Shown in pieces: positions 23,154-30,340 of a DNA stretch of 33,104 nucleotides (position 1 is its first letter; every line of letters begins with the position of its first letter). Source of the DNA: an uncultured Christensenellaceae bacterium (GTDB taxonomy: Bacteria > Bacillota > Clostridia > Christensenellales > Borkfalkiaceae); assembly GCA_910586825.1 (NCBI GenBank), contig CAJUJF010000019.1, positions 1 to 33,104 on the forward strand. The letters are read 5' to 3'. The position numbers and the translations under genes are program-made. Below the pieces are notes generated by a model. It had not been told where the DNA came from, ran no database searches, and saw nothing but the letters and a program-made list of their open reading frames with translations.

Positions 23154-24251
23154 TTACGCGGCGTTTCTCACGGGTAAGATCAGATAAAGGCTCTCTTTCT
23201 TTTCCGCATTTTGCAGAATAAAGGGGGAAACCGCGCCGTTGAAAGAGATCGTGATTTTTTCTTCCTCCAGCGCCCTGAGCGCGTCGAGCAGATATTTCGC
23301 GTTCATGGAAATGTTCAGTTCCACGCCGTCCGTCTCCGCGGAAACCCTTTCAGCAACGTTTCCGATCTCGGAAGCGGAAGAGACGTTCACGCCGTCGTTT
23401 TCGATCTCCAACGTAATGAGATTGTTTTTATCGCCGCGAATGAGGATGGCGGCACGCTCCACGCTTGCGATCAGCTCGTTTTTATCGAACGTGACGTTCG
23501 TCGTAAAACGGGAGGGAAGCACGTTTTCCTTTTTGATGAAATCCCCCTGATAGAGTCTGGAAACGACGATCATTCCGTCGCTTTTCACCATCAGCAGTCC
23601 CCCTTTATTGTAAAGCGTGATCTCCTCTTCCTCGCCCGTAAGCATTCTCGAAATTTCGCCGAGCGTTCTCGCGGGGCAGATCAAAGATTTTTCTCCGCTC
23701 TTCGAAAGAATCTTCGCTTCCGAAAGGGCGAGCCGGTAACCGTCGAGCGCGGTCATTTCCAATTTGTCGCCAAACTCCATCAGACATCCCTTCAAAACGG
23801 GCCGCGCGTCGTCCTGCGCGCAGCAGAACGTCGTTTCGGAGATGATCTTTTTCAGATCGTTCTGTTTCATTTCGAAATAGTTCTCTCCGATTTCCAAATC
23901 GATTTTCGGAAATTCTTCCGCGCGGATCGTCTGCATCGAAGTTCCGGAATCGCGGTATCTGATCTCCATTCCTTTATCGGAGGTGTTGATGCTGATTTCT
24001 TCTCCCGTCAGTTTGGATACAAAATCGGAAAACAGTTTTCCGGGCACGCAGATTTCCCCGCTTTCGAAGACTTCCGCCTTTACCGTCTTCTGAATGGACA
24101 GTTCTCCGTCGCTCGCGAGAAAAACGACTTCGTCATTATCCGCGCTGATTTTGATGCATTCCATCACGGGCGCCGTAGAACGCACCGCGCAAGCTTTGCT
24201 TACCTTCATAACCGCTTCCGAAAGGGATAATCCGTCGCATACGAATTTCAT
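23154..24251 (-). CDS. dnaN: DNA polymerase III sliding clamp (beta subunit)
   Basis: A 365-aa clamp of three similar domains that encircles DNA and tethers the replicative polymerase. Family blocks include MKFVCDGLSLSEAV at the start, PVLKGCLMEF and DGYRLALS in the second domain, SRLYQGDFI (the YQGxFP-type segment), and LPVR near the C-terminus for the hydrophobic partner-binding pocket. GGAGG lies six bases before the ATG. The gene is the first one left of the proposed origin and points away from it. dnaA, which normally sits just upstream, is absent. Confidence 0.97.
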   Translation of the reverse strand: MKFVCDGLSLSEAVMKVSKACAVRSTAPVMECIKISADNDEVVFLASDGELSIQKTVKAEVFESGEICVPGKLFSDFVSKLTGEEISINTSDKGMEIRYRDSGTSMQTIRAEEFPKIDLEIGENYFEMKQNDLKKIISETTFCCAQDDARPVLKGCLMEFGDKLEMTALDGYRLALSEAKILSKSGEKSLICPARTLGEISRMLTGEEEEITLYNKGGLLMVKSDGMIVVSRLYQGDFIKKENVLPSRFTTNVTFDKNELIASVERAAILIRGDKNNLITLEIENDGVNVSSASEIGNVAERVSAETDGVELNISMNAKYLLDALRALEEEKITISFNGAVSPFILQNAEKKESLYLILPVRNAA

Positions 24252-24269
24252 ACGTTTCCTCCAAGATGT

Positions 24270-24598
24270 TTTTATTCTATAAGAATATTATTTAATAATA
24301 GTATTAAGGGCTGTGGAAAAGTGGACAAGTTATTTAAAAGACTTTGCCAACTTGTCCGAAGTATCTCCATTATAACGAAAAAACAGAAAAAATTCAAGTG
24401 ATTTACCCCGTTTTGAGAAAAGAAGCGGAGAATTTCGTTTCCGGAAAAAAAGTGGACAGAAAGTGGAAAAAAGAAAGGATTTCCACATGCCGAAAATAGA
24501 AGGGGAAGGGGAAAGAAGTCGGGAGAGCGAAAAAGAGGAAGGTAGTCCACAGTTTTATCGACATTGTGGAAAAAGAAAAAAAGGTTGTCCCCAAAGCG
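24270..24598. other. oriC: Probable chromosomal replication origin (oriC)
   Basis: AT-rich sequence at 24270-24307 ends in five triplets TAA-TAA-TAG-TAT-TAA (24293-24307), then GGGC (24308-24311), then TGTGGAAAA (24312-24320), one base off the DnaA box. AT-rich DNA, DnaA-trios, GC spacer, DnaA box is the order of the Bacillus basal unwinding system. A second TGTGGAAAA lies at 24565-24573. Weaker boxes are at 24479-24487 (ATTTCCACA) and 24543-24551 (TAGTCCACA), with several GTGGA(C/A)A variants between. The flanking genes dnaN and rsmG point outward. No exact consensus box (TTATCCACA) is present. Confidence 0.8.
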
Positions 24599-24627
24599 TT
24601 GAGTTTTCGCGAAAAACGTGATATAAT
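24599..24627 (+). promoter_or_regulatory. rsmG promoter
   Basis: TTGAGT, a 17-base spacer and consensus TATAAT (24622-24627). The rsmG ATG begins seven bases after the -10, where transcription should start, so the mRNA appears leaderless. Confidence 0.8.
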
Positions 24628-24633
24628 CTTTGC

Positions 24634-25326
24634 ATGAATCAGCCGGATTTCAATAAAATCACCGCGCTTTACCGCGAACGGGAAGAAAAGTTTTTAAAGT
24701 ACGCGGAGTTATTAAGAACGTATAACGAAAAGTATAATTTGACGTCGATTATGAATGAAAAGGACGTTTTATACAAACATTTTTTGGATTCTCTGGCGGG
24801 GATCGATGAATTTTATGCAAACGCAAACGTTGCGGAAATCGGCTCCGGCGGGGGATTTCCCTCGATTCCGCTGAAAATAGTGAGAGAGGATCTGAATTTC
24901 ACGCTCGTCGAAAGCACGGGGAAGAAATGCGAGTTTCTGCGGACGTGTATACGGGAATTGGATCTTAATCGGGTGACGGTTGTCAACAGCCGTGCCGAGG
25001 AATTGGGGAAAACTCCTGCGTTTCGGGAGAAATTCGACGTCTGCTGCGCCCGCGCCGTCGCGCGCATGAGTTCGCTTGTGGAATACTGCCTGCCGTTTGT
25101 GAGGAAAAACGGGATATTTCTGGCTTACAAAGGGGAAGCGGAAGAAGAATTGAAGGAAGCGCAACGCGCGATTGCCGTATTGGGCGGGGGAAAAGCGGAA
25201 TCGACGGTCTATCTTCTGCCCGAAAACTACGGGAAACGCACGCTGGTAAAAGTCGAAAAAATCGGCTGTACGCCGGAAAAGTATCCGCGGGGGAACGGGA
25301 AAGAGCGTTCGAAACCGATTCTATAA
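24634..25326 (+). CDS. rsmG: 16S rRNA (guanine527-N7)-methyltransferase
   Basis: A 230-aa SAM-dependent methyltransferase that makes m7G527 in 16S rRNA. The SAM loop AEIGSGGGFPSIPL spans residues 67-80, preceded by the family KHFLDSL motif (48-54) and followed by LVEST and KKCEFLR. The ATG at 24634 gives the normal family N-terminus. No ribosome binding site precedes it, and the -10 box ends six bases upstream, so it is probably translated as leaderless mRNA. rsmG is a known origin neighbour, but usually lies downstream of mnmG; here it stands alone across the origin from dnaN. Confidence 0.96.
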   Translation: MNQPDFNKITALYREREEKFLKYAELLRTYNEKYNLTSIMNEKDVLYKHFLDSLAGIDEFYANANVAEIGSGGGFPSIPLKIVREDLNFTLVESTGKKCEFLRTCIRELDLNRVTVVNSRAEELGKTPAFREKFDVCCARAVARMSSLVEYCLPFVRKNGIFLAYKGEAEEELKEAQRAIAVLGGGKAESTVYLLPENYGKRTLVKVEKIGCTPEKYPRGNGKERSKPIL

Positions 25327-25333
25327 GAAAAAA

Positions 25334-25352
25334 CCCGCGCGGTTGCGGCGGG
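25334..25352. terminator. Weak bidirectional terminator between rsmG and GNAT gene
   Basis: CCCGC/GCGGG stem with a 9-base loop, A run before and A run after, so T tracts follow it on both strands. Only 5 bp strong; it lies between two convergent genes. Confidence 0.5.
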
Positions 25353-25378
25353 AAAAATCGTGATCGTAGCAATAAAGG

Positions 25379-25849
25379 TTAAAAGTCGTTTGCAAGAATC
25401 TTTTGCATTTTGTAGTTTTTCAGTTTTACGCCGGACCGTTCCACCGTTTGTCCGGTCATGACGGAATATCCGCGTTTTTCGAAAAAGGGCTTCGCGGTCA
25501 CGGAAGCATGCGTTACGACGACGGAAAAACCCCGCTCTAATTCGTCGCACAGTTTCGTTGCGAGTCCCTTTCTTTGAAAATCTTTATGAATATAGAGCAG
25601 GTCTAAACACCCCGCGTCCGTCATACTCCCGAACCCGACGATATTCCCGTCGATTTCGGCGATCAGGGTATGTTGTTTTATGAAATCGTTTTTGCGCGTT
25701 TGTAATTGTCTTTCGTCTTTTGCCCAAGCAAACAGTTGTTCTGCCGTGTAGTTTTCGGCGTTGACGGTATGCACCGTTTCGTAAAACAGTTCGGCGACTT
25801 TTTCACAATCGGAACTCCGATAGTTTCTGACGGTGACCGTGGATTTCAT
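25379..25849 (-). CDS. GNAT-family N-acetyltransferase
   Basis: A 156-aa acetyltransferase using acetyl-CoA; the substrate is unknown. The GNAT fold is seen: VRNYRSSDCEKVAELFYETV at the N-terminus, IVGFGSMTDAGCLDLLYIHKDFQRKGLATKLC carrying the acetyl-CoA loop (QRKGLA, Q/RxxGxG/A motif), and the C-terminal ASVTAKPFFEKRGYSVM. The ATG at 25849 follows a GAGG site, giving the usual start near the first strand. It resembles YafP-like small acetyltransferases in layout. Leftward, behind the terminator at 25874-25916; no clear promoter of its own was seen. Confidence 0.88.
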   Translation of the reverse strand: MKSTVTVRNYRSSDCEKVAELFYETVHTVNAENYTAEQLFAWAKDERQLQTRKNDFIKQHTLIAEIDGNIVGFGSMTDAGCLDLLYIHKDFQRKGLATKLCDELERGFSVVVTHASVTAKPFFEKRGYSVMTGQTVERSGVKLKNYKMQKILANDF

Positions 25850-25873
25850 ATTTTTCCTCATAGCGATATGATT

Positions 25874-25916
25874 AAAAAAAGTCCGATAAGACGAACGCAC
25901 CTTATCGGGCTTTTTT
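25874..25916. terminator. Terminator between the propeller-like gene and GNAT gene
   Basis: A GTCCGATAAG/CTTATCGGGC stem (one G-U pair) with flanking A and T runs of six or more. It lies just after the stop of the leftward gene at 25943 and works on that strand with T7. Confidence 0.85.
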
Positions 25917-25942
25917 GTTTTCGTGCGCCGGTTCGCTCCGCT

Positions 25943-27127
25943 TTATAATCCGAACAAATCGTAGGTTTTCCGATCGGAATTTTCGGCGGTTGCGACGCAG
26001 AGGCATTTTTCGGTCTCCGCGATCTTTTTGGAGACGCCTTCGCTTACGTAAAAGATCCTTCTGCCGTTCGTGCAGTAAACGCCGCCGTCCCGACAGAGCG
26101 CAAAGTCGCAAACGCCGCTTTTGATCGTTTCCGTTTTTCCCTGAAAAATCCTGATCAGTTCCCAGGAGCGGGGAATGAATCCGTAGTCCGCGTCCTTCTG
26201 TTTGCGGTTCCGCTTCATCTCCTTTTCCGCTTCGATGAAATTGCCGTCCACGAACAGTTTTCGGGAATTCTGTTCTCTTCCCTTCGCGGGATTGTCTCCT
26301 TCGGAAGTAAGCGATTTTCCCGTCATGGCGATGACGAAATATTGAATAAACATGACGATCGCCTGTAATATGCGGAAAGGGATCAGGAGGATGTCGAGAA
26401 ACACGTTTCCCCGTCGCTTCGCTTTCGCGGGACGTCGGATGCAGTAGAGCGCGCCGTCTTTCGCCTGTTTGGGATGAACGTAAGAATATTTCCCGTCCTG
26501 TAAAATTTCTTTGATTTCCAAGGTGTTGAGGTCAAGACTGCACACCGCGGCGGGCGTGTATTTTCCCGTAAATTCGCCGTCCGAAGTCCGCCCCACGCCC
26601 ATGGTGTCGAACAGGATTGCGTCGGCGCCGGACGAAAATACGGCGTTTGCGTCGCGGGAGTCGCCGTCGGTGAGCGTTTTCAGTTCCGCGGTCGCGCAGT
26701 CGAGGGTACCGATCGAGGAGGTCGCGTCGCCGTGTTCGATCGTGACGGCGAGCAGATTTCCCACGCGGTGAAGAGAACAAAAACTCTCGTCGGAAGAGGA
26801 GATAATATGTTCTTCCGCCGCTTTCTCGTCCGAAAGGTCTTTGCGGTAGATGGCGGACGAGCCGTTTACCGTCGCGGCGTAGATCAGTTTTTCGCCGTCC
26901 CATTGCACGGCGTTTACGGAAGCGTAGATCTTTTCCTGTTTCAAGCGGGCGCGGTCGTAGTCGCCGCGGAAGCGCGCGCCCTCGCCGCCGAATTTCCATT
27001 CGTCGTTTTTCGTGCGGGTTTCCGCGTATTCCCGATAGCGGCGGATGTAGTTGCTTTCGAAAAAACTCGTGTTTTCCCCGTCGAATACGCCGAGTTTCTC
27101 TCCGTCGCAAAAAGCTAATTTTTCCAT
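25943..27127 (-). CDS. Unknown protein: propeller-like repeats around a central membrane segment
   Basis: A 394-aa protein I cannot assign. Residues 1-215 and 325-394 consist of short strand-rich repeats (VQWDGEKLIYAATVNGSSAIYRKDL, FALCRDGGVYCTNGRRIFYV) with the rhythm of a beta-propeller. A strongly hydrophobic stretch near residues 246-270 (FLDILLIPFRILQAIVMFIQYFVIAM) interrupts them and is flanked by Arg/Lys-rich sequence. No signal peptide. A strong promoter (27137-27165) puts its transcription start only about three bases before the ATG, so its mRNA has almost no leader. Leftward, monocistronic, divergent from the unknown gene at 27299. Possibly a membrane-attached sensor or scaffold; nothing shows a catalytic site. 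Confidence 0.7.
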   Translation of the reverse strand: MEKLAFCDGEKLGVFDGENTSFFESNYIRRYREYAETRTKNDEWKFGGEGARFRGDYDRARLKQEKIYASVNAVQWDGEKLIYAATVNGSSAIYRKDLSDEKAAEEHIISSSDESFCSLHRVGNLLAVTIEHGDATSSIGTLDCATAELKTLTDGDSRDANAVFSSGADAILFDTMGVGRTSDGEFTGKYTPAAVCSLDLNTLEIKEILQDGKYSYVHPKQAKDGALYCIRRPAKAKRRGNVFLDILLIPFRILQAIVMFIQYFVIAMTGKSLTSEGDNPAKGREQNSRKLFVDGNFIEAEKEMKRNRKQKDADYGFIPRSWELIRIFQGKTETIKSGVCDFALCRDGGVYCTNGRRIFYVSEGVSKKIAETEKCLCVATAENSDRKTYDLFGL

Positions 27128-27136
27128 ATCCTCTAT

Positions 27137-27165
27137 ATTATATCACGCGTGCGCGCGTTTGTAAA
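27137..27165 (-). promoter_or_regulatory. Promoter of the propeller-like gene
   Basis: On the minus strand TTTACA, a 17-base spacer and consensus TATAAT. The -10 ends nine bases from the ATG, so the expected start is at about 27130. The GAGG sequence before the ATG would then be mostly outside or at the very end of the mRNA. Confidence 0.75.
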
Positions 27166-27298
27166 TAAAATTTTTTCACGCCGATTCGTCCGAAATATCG
27201 GGAATCCGTTTTATCCCGACGAAATCCGACGCCGCGTTTGTGATAAAATACAGGGACGGCGCGCGGAACGGACGGGCGCGAGATACGGGAGGTAGGAT

Positions 27299-28249
27299 AT
27301 GGCATACGAAAAACGCGTTTGCGTTCTGAAACAGGTCAAAAAGGGGTTTTCGGCGGACGGCGGCGCGCTGACGGGCGCGGTTTATGCCGAACGGCTGGGC
27401 AGCGATCTCACGCTCACACCGAAAATCGCGGGCATCGCGCCCCTTCGGGAAGGGCGGTACGCGTTCGCCGTCTGGGTCGGAGGACAGACCTATTGCGTCG
27501 AATACGGCGCGTCCATGCGGATTGCGAACGCGCCCTCTCTGTCGCGCGGGATCTCCGTGCTGCTCTGTTTCATCCGCGCCGAGGCGCAGCCGATCGCGTA
27601 CGGCGCTTGCGGGGAAGCGCCGCGCGGCTTCGAAGAGCTCATGAACGCTTTTTCGGAGAACGCGCCCGCCCGCAAACAGCGGCAACCGTTTTCCGAAGAT
27701 CGGGAAGCGCAGATCGTGTCCGCCGCCGCGGAAGAGGAGGAAGCGGACGCGCCGCCCTTTCGCGAAAGGGCGTACGACGACGAGGCAATCGCAACGGACG
27801 ACTACTATCGGTTATCCGAGAGCGGTGAAGATGCTCGCGCTGGTGTACGCCTGCAAGAAGAAAACGGCGCGGACGCGGACCAAGGCGGTGCTTTTGAAGA
27901 TGACGGCGCTCTCTCTCCGCGCCCCGTCGGCAGAACCCTCGCCTACTATCGGGAAGTACGCGAAAGGCTCGACGACGCCTTCGCCCGTTTCCCCAAAGAC
28001 GAAAGGCTGAACGCGGCGTTTCCCGCGTCGGAATGGGTGAGTTCGAACGGCGCGCTCATCGGGATCATTTACGAAGAGGGGATCCCCCGCTATCTCTGCG
28101 TGGCGGCGTCCGCTTCCGAAGAAACGCCCGAAGAGATGAAGGCGCGCGGCGTGTTCGTTCCCGCGACCTGTTTTTCGGACGACGAGGGTTACTACGTCGT
28201 TTTTCAGGATGCGGACACCGGCGAATACGTGCGGGTGAGCGATTCCTGA
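27299..28249 (+). CDS. Unknown two-part protein with acidic linker
   Basis: A 316-aa protein of unknown function. The N-terminal ~115 residues are compact and strand-rich (KRVCVLKQVKKGFSADGG, GRYAFAVWVGGQTYCVEYG). The middle, ~120-215, is low in hydrophobics and rich in Asp/Glu, likely an unstructured linker. The C-terminal ~100 residues form a second domain (GALIGIIYEEGIPRYLCVAA, GYYVVFQDADTGEYVRV). No signal peptide or membrane segment. GGGAGG lies six bases before the ATG; an extended -10 (TGATAAAAT, 27241-27249) is a possible promoter. It lies 130 bp ahead of pckG on the same strand, but pckG has its own promoter. I do not recognise the family. Confidence 0.75.
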   Translation: MAYEKRVCVLKQVKKGFSADGGALTGAVYAERLGSDLTLTPKIAGIAPLREGRYAFAVWVGGQTYCVEYGASMRIANAPSLSRGISVLLCFIRAEAQPIAYGACGEAPRGFEELMNAFSENAPARKQRQPFSEDREAQIVSAAAEEEEADAPPFRERAYDDEAIATDDYYRLSESGEDARAGVRLQEENGADADQGGAFEDDGALSPRPVGRTLAYYREVRERLDDAFARFPKDERLNAAFPASEWVSSNGALIGIIYEEGIPRYLCVAASASEETPEEMKARGVFVPATCFSDDEGYYVVFQDADTGEYVRVSDS

Positions 28250-28292
28250 ACCCCAAATCCGTGATTTCAAAAAAATATTTTCACCGATCTTG

Positions 28293-28321
28293 TTTACATT
28301 GACAAAATTTGGTGGTATAAT
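28293..28321 (+). promoter_or_regulatory. pckG promoter
   Basis: TTTACA, a 17-base spacer and consensus TATAAT. Start near 28328 gives a leader of about 50 bases with AGGAGG before the ATG at 28379 and a small GGGAA/TTTCC hairpin. Confidence 0.8.
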
Positions 28322-28378
28322 AAACTCGGACGAGAAGGGAATCTTTCCCGATATCACCAAAATACAGGAGGCACTATT

Positions 28379-30148
28379 ATGAAAGCTCTTACCGAAAACC
28401 GCAAGGTACTCGATTTCGTAAAGGAAAGCGCGGAACTCGCGTGTCCCGACGAGATCGTATGGATCGACGGCAGCGAAGCGCAGCTCGCAAAGCTCCGCGA
28501 GGAAGCCGTGAAAACGGGCGAAATGATCAAACTCAATCAGGAAAAACTTCCCGGTTGTTACTATCACCGCACGGCGGAAAACGACGTCGCCCGCGTGGAG
28601 GCGCGTACGTTTATCTGCTGCAAGAACAAAGAAGACGCAGGTCCCATCAACTATTGGATGGATCCCGCGGAAGCTTACGCGCTCTGCCGCGAAATCGCGC
28701 GCGGCAAAATGAAGGGACGCACGATGTACGTCATTCCCTATTCGATGGGCGTCGTCGGCTCCCCGTTCTCCAAGATCGGGATCGAAGTGACCGATTCCAT
28801 TTACGTCGTGCTGAACATGGCGATCATGACCCGCGTGGGCGTGGATTGCTATAAGGCGCTGGGCAAAGACGGCGACTTTATCAAGGGATTCCACTGCAAG
28901 TGCGACGTCGATCCCGAAAAGCGTTATATCATGCACTTCCCCGAGGACAACACGATTATTTCCGTGAACTCCGCTTACGGCGGAAACGTGCTTCTGGGCA
29001 AGAAGTGCTTCGCTCTGCGCATCGCTTCCTACCTCGGTAAGAACGAGGGCTGGATGGCGGAACACATGCTCATTCTGGGCGTGACCTATCCCGACGGAAA
29101 GAAGAAGTATCTGGCGGCGGCGTTCCCGTCCGCTTGCGGCAAGACCAACCTTGCGATGCTCATTCCGCCCAAACACTATCTCGAAAAGGGATATAAAGTG
29201 GAATGCGTGGGCGACGATATCGCATGGATCCGCGTCGGAAAAGACGGCAGACTGTGGGCGGTCAATCCGGAGAACGGGTTCTTCGGCGTCGCGCCCGGCA
29301 CCAACGTCAAGAGCAATCCCAATGCGCTTGCGGCGACGCAGAAAAACACCATTTTCACCAACGTCGCGATCAATCCCGAAGACAACACCGTCTGGTGGGA
29401 AGGGCTTTCGAAGCCCGCGCCCGAAAAACTCATCGACTGGCTGGGGAACGACTGGACGCCCGAGAGCGGCGTAAAGGCGGCGCATCCCAATTCGAGATTC
29501 ACGGCGCCCGCCGTCAACTGCCCTTGCCTCTCCGACGCGTTCAACTCCAAGGAAGGCGTGCCGCTCGACGCGATCGTGTTCGGCGGAAGAAGAGCGACTA
29601 CGACGCCGCTCGTATACCAGTCCCGCGACTGGAACCACGGCGTGTTCGTCGGCTCGATCATGAGTTCCGAAACCACCGCCGCGGCGACGGGCGCCGTCGG
29701 CGTACTGCGTCACGACCCCATGGCGATGAAGCCGTTTGCGGGTTATCACATGGCGGACTATTTCGCGCACTGGATCGAAATGGGTAAAAAGGTTTCCAAC
29801 CCGCCCAAGATCTTCAACGTCAACTGGTTCCGTCAGGACGAGAACGGCGATTTCATGTGGCCCGGATTCGGCGACAACATGCGCGTGCTCGACTGGATCT
29901 TGAAGCGTTGCGCGGGCGAAGTAGACGCGCAGGAGACCGCGATCGGGTTCGTGCCCTATGCCAAGGACATCGATCTCGAAGAAGTCGATTGCACGAAGGA
30001 GACGCTCGAAAAGATCCTGTACGTCGACAAGAAGCGTTGGCGCGCCGAGGCGGACGAGATTGCGGAGTATTACAAACAGTTCGGCGACAGACTGCCCGAA
30101 GAACTCTCCGAAAGTCTTGCGACGCTGAAAAAGAACTGCGAAGCGTAA
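28379..30148 (+). CDS. pckG: Phosphoenolpyruvate carboxykinase (GTP)
   Basis: A 589-aa GTP-dependent PEP carboxykinase interconverting oxaloacetate + GTP with PEP + GDP + CO2 in the cytoplasm. The P-loop is FPSACGKTN (residues 249-257), the second kinase motif is VGDDIAWIR (277-285), and the mobile lid and purine-binding regions fit the GTP class. YGGNVLLGKKC (200-210) and FNVNWFRQDENG near 480 are typical. Length is normal. Own promoter, GGAGG site and terminator. In anaerobic gut bacteria it commonly runs in the CO2-fixing direction to make oxaloacetate; that use is inference. Confidence 0.97.
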   Translation: MKALTENRKVLDFVKESAELACPDEIVWIDGSEAQLAKLREEAVKTGEMIKLNQEKLPGCYYHRTAENDVARVEARTFICCKNKEDAGPINYWMDPAEAYALCREIARGKMKGRTMYVIPYSMGVVGSPFSKIGIEVTDSIYVVLNMAIMTRVGVDCYKALGKDGDFIKGFHCKCDVDPEKRYIMHFPEDNTIISVNSAYGGNVLLGKKCFALRIASYLGKNEGWMAEHMLILGVTYPDGKKKYLAAAFPSACGKTNLAMLIPPKHYLEKGYKVECVGDDIAWIRVGKDGRLWAVNPENGFFGVAPGTNVKSNPNALAATQKNTIFTNVAINPEDNTVWWEGLSKPAPEKLIDWLGNDWTPESGVKAAHPNSRFTAPAVNCPCLSDAFNSKEGVPLDAIVFGGRRATTTPLVYQSRDWNHGVFVGSIMSSETTAAATGAVGVLRHDPMAMKPFAGYHMADYFAHWIEMGKKVSNPPKIFNVNWFRQDENGDFMWPGFGDNMRVLDWILKRCAGEVDAQETAIGFVPYAKDIDLEEVDCTKETLEKILYVDKKRWRAEADEIAEYYKQFGDRLPEELSESLATLKKNCEA

Positions 30149-30166
30149 ATCGCGTATTTTGAAAAC

Positions 30167-30196
30167 AAGTCCCGTGCGGAAAAGCGCGGGACTTTT
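30167..30196 (+). terminator. pckG terminator
   Basis: An 11-bp stem AAGTCCCGTGC with GCGCGGGACTT (one G-U), a GGAAAA loop, then TT. It lies 19 bases after the stop codon. Confidence 0.85.
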
Positions 30197-30220
30197 ATCT
30201 TTTCCGTAAAAATTTTTTTC

Positions 30221-30240
30221 AAACAAGCGAAAACAAGCGA
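30221..30240. repeat. Tandem 10-bp direct repeat upstream of the lipoprotein gene
   Basis: Two exact back-to-back copies of AAACAAGCGA, one helical turn apart, ending 39 bases before the -35 of the next promoter. The geometry fits an activator site; no regulator is identified. Confidence 0.6.
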
Positions 30241-30279
30241 TATTTTTCCAAAAAAGCAAAAAAATTTTCAAAACCGCCA

Positions 30280-30308
30280 TTGACAAACGGGGATGGGCAG
30301 TGTAATAT
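30280..30308 (+). promoter_or_regulatory. Promoter of the lipoprotein gene
   Basis: Consensus TTGACA, a 17-base spacer and TAATAT. Start near 30315; leader of about 26 bases containing GGAGGAGG. Confidence 0.8.
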
Positions 30309-30340
30309 TATGATAGTAACCGGATTGGAGGAGGAACGAG

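Noticed and set aside
27812..30286. 824-codon open frame on the minus strand opposite pckG
   Set aside because: It is the antisense of pckG and the end of the preceding gene; no ribosome site, Arg/His-rich composition typical of a shadow frame.
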